This document shows positions 6,321 to 15,805 of a DNA stretch of 36,899 nt, piece by piece; within the stretch, counting starts at the first letter, position 1, and each line of letters opens with the position of its first letter. The notes under the pieces were generated by a model that worked only from the letters and a program-made list of their open reading frames with translations, was not told the DNA's origin and made no database searches. Origin of the DNA: Prevotella sp. (GTDB lineage: Bacteria; Bacteroidota; Bacteroidia; Bacteroidales; Bacteroidaceae); the NCBI GenBank assembly GCA_016291085.1, contig JAEEVW010000035.1, positions 1 to 36,899 of the forward strand, in the 5' to 3' direction. The position numbers were made by a program, and so were the translations under genes.

Positions 6321-8351
6321 ATGAAAAAATTATTGATTATGATGGCATTAGCATCGATGACTATGTCGGGTGGTGCGCAGCAGTTGCGGTCGGGCATCAA
6401 TCTGGCTGACCTGGACACCAGCGTGCGTCCTGCCGACGACTTCTATGAGTATGCCTGCGGCGGATGGATGAAAGCCAATCCGCTGCCCGCTGCCTATTCA
6501 CGTTATGGCAGTTTCGACCGTCTGGCCGAAGACAACAACAAACGCATCAACGGAATCCTGAAGGAATTGCTGGAGAACACGTACGAAGAGGGTTCTGTAG
6601 AGCAGAAACTGAGCGACCTGTATAAGCTGGCGATGGACTCTGCCCGTCGTGAGCAGGAGGGTTTGTCGCCCGTGATGCCCCTCATCAAGCGTATGGAGGC
6701 CGCCAAGACGAAGGACCAGCTGTTTGCCATTCAGTTGGAGATGGCTCCCTATGGCGAACAGGAGTTCTTTGGTGCCTATATCGGTGCCGACGAGAAGAAC
6801 GCCACGGAGAATATCGTCAACATCATGCAGAGCGGACTGACGCTGGGACAGAAAGACTACTATCTGGAGACCGACGAGGCCACGACCAAGATCCGTGAGG
6901 CCTACAAGAAGCACATTGTCCGCATGTTCCAGCTCTTCGGATTCAAGAAGGGTGCCGCCGAGCAGAAGATGAAGAACATCATGAAGGTGGAGACGGCACT
7001 GGCCAAGGTGTCGAAGTCGCGTACTGAACTGCGTAATCCGCAGGCCAACTACAACAAGATGACGCTGGACGAGTTCAATGCCAAGTATCCGCACTTCCAG
7101 CTGGAGAAGCAGGCCGAGGCCATGGGACTGAAGACGGTGTATCTGAAGGAGTTGGTGGTCGGACAGCCCGACTTCATGGCTGCTGCCGACAAACTCTTTG
7201 CCACGATGAAGCCCGCCGAATATCGCGACGTGATGGAGTGGGGCGTTATCGGCAGTGCTACGGGACTGTTGAACGATGCCGTCCGTGAGGCTAACTTCGA
7301 CTTCTATGGCAGGGTGTTCTCGGGTCGTAAGGAAGACCATCCGTTGTGGCGCCGTGCCACCAATCAGGTGCAGGGCGTGATGGGCGAGGCACTGGGGCGC
7401 ATCTATGTCAAGAAGTATTTCCCCGCCTCCTCGAAGGAGCGTATGAAGACGTTGGTTGAGAACCTGCGCATTGCTTTGGGCGAGCGTATTGCTGCTCAGG
7501 ACTGGATGGACGATTCGACGAAGGTGAATGCCCTGTTGAAGCTGAACAGCTTCTATGTGAAGATTGGTTATCCCGACCGCTGGACCGACCTGTCAGGTCT
7601 GAAGATTGATGCGAAAAAATCGTACTACGAGAATATGAAGGAGTGTAGTCGCTTCTGGCTGAAGTGGCAGATAGAACACAAGGCTGGAAAACCCGTCGAC
7701 CGCGACGACTGGCACATGACTCCGCAGACGGTCAACGCATACTATAACCCTACCACGAACGAAATCTGCTTCCCAGCTGGTATTCTGCAAGTTCCGTTCT
7801 TTGATCCGACAGCCGACGATGCCTTTAACTATGGTGCCATCGGAGTGGTGATCGGACACGAGATGACGCATGGTTTCGACGATCAGGGACGTCAGTACGA
7901 CAAGGACGGAAACATGCACGATTGGTGGAAGGAAGCTGATGGAAAAAACTTTACTGAACGGACGGATAAGTATGCAGACTTCTTCTCGAATATCAAGGTG
8001 TTGCCCGACCTGAATGCCAACGGTCGTCTGACGCTGGGCGAGAACCTGGCCGACCACGGTGGACTGCAGGTGGCGTGGTATGCCTACAAGAATGCCACCA
8101 AGCGCAATCCGTTGCCCGTGATTGACGGACTGACCGCCGACCAGCGTTTCTTCCTGGCTTATGCCGGTGTGTGGGCTGGTAACGTGACGGAGGCCGAAAT
8201 CCGCAACCGCACCAAGAGCGACCCCCATTCGCTGGGTCGTTGGCGTGTCAATGGAGCCCTGCCTCATATCGATATGTGGTATGATGCATTCGGGGTGAAG
8301 GAAGGTGACAAAATGTTCGTTCCAAAGGCTCAACGACTGTCTTTATGGTAG
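6321..8351 (+). CDS. pepO: M13 family zinc metalloendopeptidase (PepO/neprilysin-like), secreted
   Basis: Exported zinc peptidase of 676 aa that should cleave oligopeptides in the periplasm. Residues 1-19 are a signal peptide (MKKLL, hydrophobic core, then GAQQ). The N-terminal M13 domain begins LDTSVRPADDFYEYACGGW. The catalytic HEMTH is at 513-517 in VIGHEMTHGFDDQGRQ, and the second motif GENLADHGG carries the third zinc ligand at E574. The C-terminus ends in RLSLW, where eukaryotic relatives have CxxW, so that terminal disulphide is absent. Length matches bacterial PepO. It follows the ABC-F gene after 44 bases of repeat and A-rich leader and is closed by a strong terminator. Confidence 0.95.
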   Translation: MKKLLIMMALASMTMSGGAQQLRSGINLADLDTSVRPADDFYEYACGGWMKANPLPAAYSRYGSFDRLAEDNNKRINGILKELLENTYEEGSVEQKLSDLYKLAMDSARREQEGLSPVMPLIKRMEAAKTKDQLFAIQLEMAPYGEQEFFGAYIGADEKNATENIVNIMQSGLTLGQKDYYLETDEATTKIREAYKKHIVRMFQLFGFKKGAAEQKMKNIMKVETALAKVSKSRTELRNPQANYNKMTLDEFNAKYPHFQLEKQAEAMGLKTVYLKELVVGQPDFMAAADKLFATMKPAEYRDVMEWGVIGSATGLLNDAVREANFDFYGRVFSGRKEDHPLWRRATNQVQGVMGEALGRIYVKKYFPASSKERMKTLVENLRIALGERIAAQDWMDDSTKVNALLKLNSFYVKIGYPDRWTDLSGLKIDAKKSYYENMKECSRFWLKWQIEHKAGKPVDRDDWHMTPQTVNAYYNPTTNEICFPAGILQVPFFDPTADDAFNYGAIGVVIGHEMTHGFDDQGRQYDKDGNMHDWWKEADGKNFTERTDKYADFFSNIKVLPDLNANGRLTLGENLADHGGLQVAWYAYKNATKRNPLPVIDGLTADQRFFLAYAGVWAGNVTEAEIRNRTKSDPHSLGRWRVNGALPHIDMWYDAFGVKEGDKMFVPKAQRLSLW

Positions 8352-8378
8352 AATTTTTCTGCCAAAATGCATAAAATG

Positions 8379-8411
8379 CCGTCGTAAATATAAATTTACG
8401 GCGGTTTTTTT
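8379..8411 (+). terminator. intrinsic terminator after the M13 peptidase
   Basis: An 11-bp stem (8379-8389 with 8394-8404, one G-U pair), four-base loop and a run of seven T. The T-run also contains the putative -33 element of the next promoter. Confidence 0.85.
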
Positions 8412-8440
8412 GTTGGTTTTAAAAAAAATTAGTAACTTTG
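8409..8440 (+). promoter_or_regulatory. promoter of the phospho-signalling operon
   Basis: TTTG at 8409-8412, a 20-base spacer and TAACTTTG at 8433-8440 fit the Bacteroidetes housekeeping promoter. It lies 20 bases before ATG 8461, and no other clear promoter is seen until metA, which suggests one transcript for the five genes. Confidence 0.7.
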
Positions 8441-8460
8441 CCACAATTATTACTACATGT

Positions 8461-9399
8461 ATGATGAACGACAACAATTTTGACATAGAAAGTACGCAAC
8501 GGACCGCAAGGCCGCAAACGTTGCAAAGAGAGATGGAGAAGCCGCGTGAAGACCAGCCTGTAATGATGCAACAACAGCAACAGCAGGCGGCAGGAAAGGC
8601 TTGTCCCCATTGTGGTGCTATCAATGACCCTGAAGCTATGTTTTGTGCCCAGTGTGGCCAACCCATCAGCAAGATGTCCTGTCCGCATTGTGGCGCGGAG
8701 ATGGATCCTGATGCTGATTTCTGTGAGGTGTGCCACCACTACATCCGGAAAGATGTCTGTTCCTATTGCGGAGCCCATCTGGCAGGCAACGAAGCCTATT
8801 GTCCGGAATGCGGCAGTCCGAGGGGCGGTATCGTCTGTCCGACGTGTCGCACGCTGAACGATTTTGCTTTTTGCAAGAAGTGCGGTACAGCGCTGACGGA
8901 AGAAGCCAAGATGCTTGTAAAGGAGTTGCAGCATAATCCCGACTATCAGGAGCTGGTGGATATCGTGCAGGACTTTTCGAAGCTTGAAAACGCTTTACCC
9001 TATAATTCTGAGCGTGACATCTTGCGTGAGCAGGCAAACAACAAGTTGCGAGAGCGCGTGTTGACCCTGTTGGCCAAGGATGAGGGCGTGGAGAATCCCG
9101 TGATTCCCAAACCCGAGACAAAACGCATGACCAAGGAAGAGCTGGAGGAGCAGAAGTCAGTGAAGATCAAGATGTTGTCGGCCATTCTCGACAAGTTGGC
9201 CGTTCCGCCTTGCCCCTCACCGGCTAAGGCTCGCAACTATGCGATGGCCAGCAAACCAGTGGGTGTGCGCCTGGCATGGGTTTGCAACTATAAGCATGCC
9301 ATGCACAGCAGTCCGTGTGGTTGCGCCAAGCCCCAGATGGGTGGAAAATGGGTAGTGTTAGGCAACAATAGTAACGTGGAAATAAAAGACGACAAATAA
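8461..9399 (+). CDS. four-zinc-ribbon protein, first gene of the signalling operon
   Basis: A 312-aa cytoplasmic protein. After a Q-rich N-terminus come four CxxC...CxxC zinc ribbons at about 48-65, 74-91, 100-117 and 126-141 (CPHCG, FCAQCG, CPHCG, FCEVC, CSYCG, YCPECG, CPTCR, FCKKCG). A charged helical middle (150-255) follows, then a short C-terminal region with WVCNY and CGCAKPQ that may bind another metal. ATG 8461 is preferred because it follows the promoter directly; ATG 8464 is adjacent. Three bases separate it from the kinase gene. Its ribbons resemble those at the N-termini of the AAA+ and FHA proteins of the same operon, suggesting an adaptor or scaffold role. That role is inference. 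Confidence 0.85.
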   Translation: MMNDNNFDIESTQRTARPQTLQREMEKPREDQPVMMQQQQQQAAGKACPHCGAINDPEAMFCAQCGQPISKMSCPHCGAEMDPDADFCEVCHHYIRKDVCSYCGAHLAGNEAYCPECGSPRGGIVCPTCRTLNDFAFCKKCGTALTEEAKMLVKELQHNPDYQELVDIVQDFSKLENALPYNSERDILREQANNKLRERVLTLLAKDEGVENPVIPKPETKRMTKEELEEQKSVKIKMLSAILDKLAVPPCPSPAKARNYAMASKPVGVRLAWVCNYKHAMHSSPCGCAKPQMGGKWVVLGNNSNVEIKDDK

Positions 9400-9402
9400 G
9401 AT

Positions 9403-12400
9403 ATGGACGACAAGACCATAAATGGCTTACAACCTGCTGCTGCGAATGATGTGACGGCCAGTACGATAAAGACGGTACGTCCGGACGGTGGTCAGCAAGC
9501 TGCAAACGGAGAGATGACCCTCCGTCCTCAAGCGAATACCCAGAACCCGACGGGTGGGGATGTGGAGTTCTTGCTGAAAGGCAAACTATATAAAAGCATT
9601 AAGTGCTTGAGCGACAATTCTGGTGAGGCTCAGGTCTTTCTGGTGGAAGGTGAAGAGGGCGAGCGCGTGCTGAAAGTCTATTACCCCAACTTCACCATCA
9701 AGAAGACTCTGATGCGCATCATCCAGAATATCGGTATGGAGATGATCGTCAAGATATACGATTACGGTAAGACTTATGTTGACGGCAAGAACCGCGACTA
9801 CGAATTGATGGAATATCTGCATGGCGGTACGCTGAATAACTACGATCTGGACGGTGACTTCAACCAGTTCCGCCGTATCGCTCTGCAAGCCGCTGCCGCA
9901 TTGGCCTATTGTCATAATTGCAACATCATACATAAAGACATCAAGCCCGGAAACTATTTCTTCCGCGAGACCGACCATAAGGAAATCGTGTTGGGCGACT
10001 TCGGAATCTCGAGCGTGCTGGAAGGTGACGAGAAGGTGCACCGCACCACACAGGCTCGCACACCGGTGTATGCTGCTCCCGAGATGTATAACGATGTCAT
10101 TGACGGCGAGGTGGAGATTACCCCCGCTGTCGACTTCTACTCGCTGGGTATCACGCTGATGACCCTTTGGTTGGGTGAGAATCCGCTCAGTCATAACGAG
10201 CGTGTGATGATGCGTAAGAAGAACGAAGGCCGTCTGCCGCGCATCAATGAACTGCCCGACCGTGTGAGAATGATTGTGCAGGGTTTGACATCGGTGAACC
10301 CGATGACCCGTTGGGGTTATGACGAGGTGGAACGCTGGTTCCTGGGTGAGGACGTAAAGATTGACCTGTCGTCGCCCATCCTGAAATACCGCAGTTTCAT
10401 CGTTGACCCGGAGCGTAACCTCGTGGCCGACAATGTGCATGAACTCATTCCCTTGTTGCTGGACAATGAGCGACTGGCCATCAACTACCTTTATAACGGT
10501 CGAATTGCCGGTTGGCTCGAACAGTGCGGCAACGTGAAGTTGAGTTCTGCCGTCAAGGATATTGTCGTCAACCGTTATCCCGTCGACCAGCATGCCGGAC
10601 TGATGGCTGCCGTCTACGTGATGGAACCGACCTATCCTTATAAAGATTTGCGCGGGAACTTATGTGACGATGTGCATAGTGCGGCCATCTCCGTCTTGAG
10701 CTATCAGGAGGAATACAAGATTGCATTGGCGAATCCGAATGACACGCTCTATCTGTATCTGGAATCACATTCCAAGGCAGATGTGAACCGACTCCGTAGC
10801 TATTTTGCCGAAGACAGCAATATCGACACCCGCGTGGCTATTCTAAGGTTCGTCTATGAGGTTGATCACGACATCCCGTTCCTGGTGAATCGTCCTTCCT
10901 CGAATCTGGCGGATATCGTACATTCCTTCGGTTATGAAGATTGTACGGACGACGAATGGCTCAGTCTGAGTGACGGCCGTCTGTTGTCGTGGATGTATTG
11001 CCATGAAGATCATATGGCCTGTGAGGCATTGCGTATAATGACAGCAGGAAAGGAGCCGAGCCGTTCGCTGGGGTATAAGGTGCTGTATAACATTGACAAG
11101 GAGGCGCCGTTTGACTTGCGCAATGCCGACTCTCCCTATAAGGTCGGAGAAGTTTTGCGCGAACAGCTTAAGGAATGGCAGAATCTGTCTGACGAGGAGT
11201 ATGCCAAGAAAGCAGAAGACTTTAGTGATTCTGACGGCAGGTTCATCTATTTTGCCCAATTGCATGGCTGGTTCGAGCAAATCAGTCAGGCGCGTGCCTG
11301 CTTCGACATGAAGAGCGAAGAGAATCGCAACCGTCTGGGTGCATATGATATCCGTACCGCCCTGTATCGCTTCTGCCGTATCTTGGGAGTAACACCCACC
11401 TATTTATTGGAAGACGGCACAGAACTCACGTCGGCCATCACCATGGATAAGCTGGCCTATCGTCCACAGTTGCTGTCGGCCATGAAACACGGTTCGCTGA
11501 GTCAGTGGATGGCAGTATTCTATCACGAGGATCCCTTCCAGGAATTCAGCGAGACGTACAGCTATGAGCGTAAGTTGGAGGAATGGATATGCAATTTAGG
11601 AGAAATAGACCAGAATCAGTACTTCTACAAGCGTTATGGAAACGCCAAGGAAGAAACGGCAAAGAAATACCAGGAGGTGCGCTCTGGTTTCAACAAGGCG
11701 AAGATGAAGGAGCGCCGCTGGCGTTACATCTTCTATGGCTTGTGTGCCGTATGGGTGCTGCTGTTGTTGATATGCGGTATTTCCACGTCGGGTCGTGAAT
11801 ATGTCTTCCAGCATCCGATGATGACCATTGGTTTCCCTGTGGGCGGTATGACTGCTATCATCGTGGGACTGCGAGCCTATTTCCGAGGTTATGGTTTTGT
11901 GATGTCGTGCTTATGGGGATTGTTGGGAATGATTTCATCCTATCTGCCTTTGCTGATACTCAGGACAGTCGATGGCAGTATGCCCAGTCTGTTCATCCCC
12001 GCGGCAATCGTTATTACCTTATTATATATGGCGGTATGTCATGTGACAGACTACCATAGCGACTCGAAGGGTGACAATCAACTGATCAACGAGGTGATGG
12101 AGGACGACATCAAGTCGACACTCCTTGAACCGTTATACTATACGTTCAAACAGAAGACCTTTAAGTTCAAGGGTTCTAAGTTTGGCATGCTCGACGATGT
12201 GACCAACCAGGTACGCTCACTGAGCGGTGAGTCCGTGTTGCATTACATTCTGTGGAGCATCATGGTGGCTCTGTTGTTGATGGAAATGATTGTGTTCAGT
12301 CCCAAGTTGATGAATCGTCCCAACCCGAATACAGAGAATATCCGTGTGGATCCAACCGAAGTAGTAGAACAGATACAGAAGGATGTGGAACAGCCGGATG

Positions 12401-12486
12401 CGAGTCCGGAAGACGAACAGAAGGACTCGGAGTCGGATGGTGAGAAGGACGTAAAAACGGATACAGAAAAAAAGAACGTAGAATAA
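9403..12486 (+). CDS. membrane Ser/Thr protein kinase (Hanks type) with long C-terminal extension
   Basis: A 1027-aa protein that should phosphorylate Ser/Thr on partner proteins. Kinase domain about 55-320: degenerate Gly loop (SDNSGEAQVFLV), ATP-binding K91 in VLKVY, catalytic loop HKDIKPGN (D179, N184), DFG at 199-201, and activation segment ARTPVYAAPEM. All core catalytic residues are present, so it should be active. A helical region of about 450 residues with no recognised domain follows. Four hydrophobic segments lie at about 773-793, 807-825, 832-856 and 863-882 and a fifth at about 946-967. The last 60 residues are strongly acidic and Lys-rich. The kinase is N-terminal and there is no signal peptide, so it should face the cytoplasm. 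Two bases separate it from the AAA+ gene. Confidence 0.92.
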   Translation: MDDKTINGLQPAAANDVTASTIKTVRPDGGQQAANGEMTLRPQANTQNPTGGDVEFLLKGKLYKSIKCLSDNSGEAQVFLVEGEEGERVLKVYYPNFTIKKTLMRIIQNIGMEMIVKIYDYGKTYVDGKNRDYELMEYLHGGTLNNYDLDGDFNQFRRIALQAAAALAYCHNCNIIHKDIKPGNYFFRETDHKEIVLGDFGISSVLEGDEKVHRTTQARTPVYAAPEMYNDVIDGEVEITPAVDFYSLGITLMTLWLGENPLSHNERVMMRKKNEGRLPRINELPDRVRMIVQGLTSVNPMTRWGYDEVERWFLGEDVKIDLSSPILKYRSFIVDPERNLVADNVHELIPLLLDNERLAINYLYNGRIAGWLEQCGNVKLSSAVKDIVVNRYPVDQHAGLMAAVYVMEPTYPYKDLRGNLCDDVHSAAISVLSYQEEYKIALANPNDTLYLYLESHSKADVNRLRSYFAEDSNIDTRVAILRFVYEVDHDIPFLVNRPSSNLADIVHSFGYEDCTDDEWLSLSDGRLLSWMYCHEDHMACEALRIMTAGKEPSRSLGYKVLYNIDKEAPFDLRNADSPYKVGEVLREQLKEWQNLSDEEYAKKAEDFSDSDGRFIYFAQLHGWFEQISQARACFDMKSEENRNRLGAYDIRTALYRFCRILGVTPTYLLEDGTELTSAITMDKLAYRPQLLSAMKHGSLSQWMAVFYHEDPFQEFSETYSYERKLEEWICNLGEIDQNQYFYKRYGNAKEETAKKYQEVRSGFNKAKMKERRWRYIFYGLCAVWVLLLLICGISTSGREYVFQHPMMTIGFPVGGMTAIIVGLRAYFRGYGFVMSCLWGLLGMISSYLPLLILRTVDGSMPSLFIPAAIVITLLYMAVCHVTDYHSDSKGDNQLINEVMEDDIKSTLLEPLYYTFKQKTFKFKGSKFGMLDDVTNQVRSLSGESVLHYILWSIMVALLLMEMIVFSPKLMNRPNPNTENIRVDPTEVVEQIQKDVEQPDASPEDEQKDSESDGEKDVKTDTEKKNVE

Positions 12487-12487
12487 T

Positions 12488-15400
12488 ATGATATGTGAGC
12501 ATTGTCATAAGGAAAACCGCTCAATAGCCAAGTTTTGCCGTTGGTGTGGTAAACCGCTCGTTTCGCAGAACGTGCTGGACCGGTTGGTGGGACTTACTGA
12601 GGTGAAGCAACAGCTGAAGACGGTAGTCGACACCTACACCTATTTGCATTCGCGCAAGGACATCATGAACGTGCGTCTGAGCGTCAATACAATTATTATC
12701 GGTGAGACGGGAACGGGTAAGACGGCCTTAGCCGAAGTGATACGCGACTATTTCTATCAGCATAAGATTATCGACAAGCCCAAGTTGACGATGGTCGACG
12801 CAGTTGACTATCAGCGCTTTGTCGACAAGTGGGATGACAATGTGAAGAAAGCCCGTGATGGTATCCTTTTCTTCGACAATGTGCAGAAATTGTTGCCCGA
12901 CCGTTATTCCAATCAGGTGAACCCGCTCGACAAGCTCTTTGTCGAGATGGACAAATGGGGCGAGAATCCCATTGTGATGATTGCCGGATTGCCGAAGGGT
13001 CTGGACGACTTCCTGGTAGCCAACCCGTCGGCACAAAACCGCTTTAAGTATACCTTCCGCCTGCCGACGCCAAGCTGTCAGGATTTGTGCGACATATGTA
13101 AGCAGGAGCTGCGCATTAAGTATGGCATTTCTGCTTATAGTCCTGAGGCCGACCACAAGTTGTACCGCTATTTCCAGTACCAGCTGAAAATAAAGGACGA
13201 CACCTTCGGTTACCGACATCAGGCAACAAAGACCGCCGAAGACATCTTCACCTCGTTTATCAGTCGTGGTGCCGAGGCGGTGATGGTCGAGGAGGGCGAC
13301 ATTCGCGGATATGTTCCTGAGGAGCGTTCCCTGGAGGATATCCTCAGCGACCTGGATCGTTATATCGGAATGGACGAGGTCAAGAAGGCCGTCCGCGAGA
13401 TAGCCTTTACGGTTCACAACAGTGTGCAGCGTGCACAACGCGGACTGGGTGAACAGGAGAAGTCGGGCATCCATATCGTGCTGACGGGTAATCCTGGTAC
13501 CGGTAAGACCACCATTGCCCGTAAGTTGGGTGAGATTCTGGAGTCGATAGGCTATCTGGATAGCGGTCATGTCGTTGAGGTCGACCGTTCGAAGATGGTT
13601 AGCCCCTATCAGGGTGAGACGCCGAAAGTCGTCGACCGTTTGTGCGACAAGGCTATGGGTGGCATCCTCTTTGTCGACGAGGCTTATACGCTGGCGCCGC
13701 TGAGTCAAAGTGGCGATAAAGACCAGCAGGGAACACAGGCACTGGAGCAGTTGATGAAACGCATGGAGGACGACCGAGGCAAGTTCGTCGTTATTGCTGC
13801 CGGCTATCGTCAGGAGATGGACAATCTGTTCCGCATCAATCCTGGCGTGCGTAGTCGTTTCAGCTATTTCCTCAACATCGACGACTACACGCCCGATCAG
13901 CTTTATCAGATTATGTGTGTCTTCGCCAAGGAGAAGAAATACGTCTTTACGCAGGAGGCTGAAGAGCTGACGCTTAAGATGATTTCCGAGCTGTATAACT
14001 CGCGTGGAAAAGACTTTGCCAATGGCCGAACGATGCGTCAGATCTTTGAAAAGATTGTCGCTAAGCAGGCTGAGCGTCTGCAGAAGGTCGACATCTCTAC
14101 GTTGACCAACGAGCAGATGATGACCATTGACACGGCCGATATTCCTTACGAGGCTCCCAAGGCTGTCGATTATACCGAGTGTCTGGCCAAGCTGAACGGC
14201 ATGGTCGGACTGGCAGCGGTCAAGAAAGAGATTTCGAACCTTGCTGCCTTCCTCAATCTGCAAATCCGTCGTGGCGAAACGAATACCTTCCAAGGCAAGC
14301 ACTACGTCTTCTCGGGTAATCCGGGAACGGGTAAGACTACCGTGGCACGTATCATGGCCGATGTATTCCGCACGTTGGGCATCCTTTCGCGCGGCCAGCT
14401 GATAGAAGCCGATCGTGCTAAACTCGTGGCAGGCTATTCGGGTCAGACAGCCATTAAGACCAATCAGCTTATCGATTCAGCGATGGGTGGTGTGCTGTTC
14501 ATCGACGAGGCCTATACCTTGAAGTCGAGCGATCAGGATTCGTTTGGCGCTGAGGCTATCGATACGTTGCTGAAGCGTTTGGAGGACGATCGCGGCAAGT
14601 TCATCTGTATCGTTGCCGGTTATACCGACCAGATGCACGACTTCATCGATACCAACCCGGGACTGAAGAGCCGCTTTACACAAACCATCCACTTTGACGA
14701 TTATACGCCCGACGAGTTGACGGAAATCTTCATCAACCTCGCCAAAGGTAAGAACTTCACCATTGACGAAGAGACGCAAGGTGCTATCCATCGTCAGTTC
14801 GAACAACTCTATCTGCGTCGTGACAAGAACTTCGGTAACGCCCGTGAGGCTCGTCGCATGTTCGACCAGGCTGTCGAGAAGCAAAGCCAGCGTCTGGTAT
14901 CACAGATGAACAATCCTGACTTCAAGGACGATGATATGTACCGCATCACCGTTGCCGATCTGGAGGTTTCTCAGAGCGAGAAGGTCCGTCCGCTCGACGA
15001 GGTGCTCAACGAACTCGACGACTTCATCGGTATGCGTTCTGTGAAGAACATGATTCGTCGTTTGGCAGTACAGAGCATGTTCATGAAGCAGCGTGCCGCT
15101 ATGGGTGCCGGTAAGGTGCAGCAGATGTCGATGAACTTCATCCTGACGGGTAACCCCGGAACGGGTAAGACATCGATAGCACGCAAGATGGGAGAGGTGC
15201 TCCAGTCCATGGAAATCCTGCCTACCAGCCGCGTCATTGAGGCCAGCCGTGCTACACTGGTTGGTAAGTATATGGGAGAAACACCGAAGATAGTCAATAA
15301 CATGTGTGATAAGGCTATGGGCGGCATCCTGTTCATTGACGAGGCCTACACGCTGTCGTCGGAGAATGACCAGTATGGCAAGGAAGCCATCGACACGCTG

Positions 15401-15805
15401 ATGAAGCGTATGGAGGACGACCGCGGCAAGTTCGTCGTGATAGCAGCAGGCTATAAGAACGAGATGGAGACGTTCCTGGCAGTGAATCCAGGATTGGCCA
15501 GTCGTTTCAGTCACAAGATGCACATCGACGACTATAACGAAGACGAGCTGTTGGCAATCTTCAAGAAGATGGCCAGCAAGGACAACTACAAGTTGTCGCC
15601 TGAGGCTGAATTTAAGCTGATGGATCTCATCTGTCGCAAGGTCATCAGCAAGAGCAGCTCGTTCGGTAATGCCCGTGAGATGCGTAATATGCTCGATGCA
15701 ACCATTCAGCAATTGTCCATGCGTGTCAGTTCAATGTCGCAGTCGGAGATTACGCAGGAAACATATCAGTTGATAATGCCAGAAGATATTAAAGAAGAGA
15801 TATGA
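12488..15805 (+). CDS. zinc ribbon plus four CbxX/SpoVK-type AAA+ ATPase modules
   Basis: A 1105-aa protein. An N-terminal zinc ribbon (C3, C6, C17, C20) is followed by four AAA+ modules of the CbxX/CfqX class, the class of Rubisco activase CbbX and EccA of type VII secretion. Walker A motifs lie at 72-79 (GETGTGKT) and near 334, 608 and 888 (GNPGTGKT), about 265-280 residues apart. Modules 2-4 have Walker B with DEAYTL (F/V/I-DEAYTL) and a conserved RxEDDRGKF segment. Module 1 has FFDN instead, so it lacks the catalytic Glu and probably binds but does not hydrolyse ATP. Such proteins pull on or remodel other proteins; the target is unknown. Its end overlaps the FHA gene by 4 bp (ATGA), suggesting coupled translation. 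Confidence 0.93.
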   Translation: MICEHCHKENRSIAKFCRWCGKPLVSQNVLDRLVGLTEVKQQLKTVVDTYTYLHSRKDIMNVRLSVNTIIIGETGTGKTALAEVIRDYFYQHKIIDKPKLTMVDAVDYQRFVDKWDDNVKKARDGILFFDNVQKLLPDRYSNQVNPLDKLFVEMDKWGENPIVMIAGLPKGLDDFLVANPSAQNRFKYTFRLPTPSCQDLCDICKQELRIKYGISAYSPEADHKLYRYFQYQLKIKDDTFGYRHQATKTAEDIFTSFISRGAEAVMVEEGDIRGYVPEERSLEDILSDLDRYIGMDEVKKAVREIAFTVHNSVQRAQRGLGEQEKSGIHIVLTGNPGTGKTTIARKLGEILESIGYLDSGHVVEVDRSKMVSPYQGETPKVVDRLCDKAMGGILFVDEAYTLAPLSQSGDKDQQGTQALEQLMKRMEDDRGKFVVIAAGYRQEMDNLFRINPGVRSRFSYFLNIDDYTPDQLYQIMCVFAKEKKYVFTQEAEELTLKMISELYNSRGKDFANGRTMRQIFEKIVAKQAERLQKVDISTLTNEQMMTIDTADIPYEAPKAVDYTECLAKLNGMVGLAAVKKEISNLAAFLNLQIRRGETNTFQGKHYVFSGNPGTGKTTVARIMADVFRTLGILSRGQLIEADRAKLVAGYSGQTAIKTNQLIDSAMGGVLFIDEAYTLKSSDQDSFGAEAIDTLLKRLEDDRGKFICIVAGYTDQMHDFIDTNPGLKSRFTQTIHFDDYTPDELTEIFINLAKGKNFTIDEETQGAIHRQFEQLYLRRDKNFGNAREARRMFDQAVEKQSQRLVSQMNNPDFKDDDMYRITVADLEVSQSEKVRPLDEVLNELDDFIGMRSVKNMIRRLAVQSMFMKQRAAMGAGKVQQMSMNFILTGNPGTGKTSIARKMGEVLQSMEILPTSRVIEASRATLVGKYMGETPKIVNNMCDKAMGGILFIDEAYTLSSENDQYGKEAIDTLMKRMEDDRGKFVVIAAGYKNEMETFLAVNPGLASRFSHKMHIDDYNEDELLAIFKKMASKDNYKLSPEAEFKLMDLICRKVISKSSSFGNAREMRNMLDATIQQLSMRVSSMSQSEITQETYQLIMPEDIKEEI

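Noticed and set aside
12728..15712. Long minus-strand open frames opposite the AAA+ gene
   Set aside because: They repeat with the AAA+ module spacing and have no domain features, as expected for shadows of a repetitive coding sequence.
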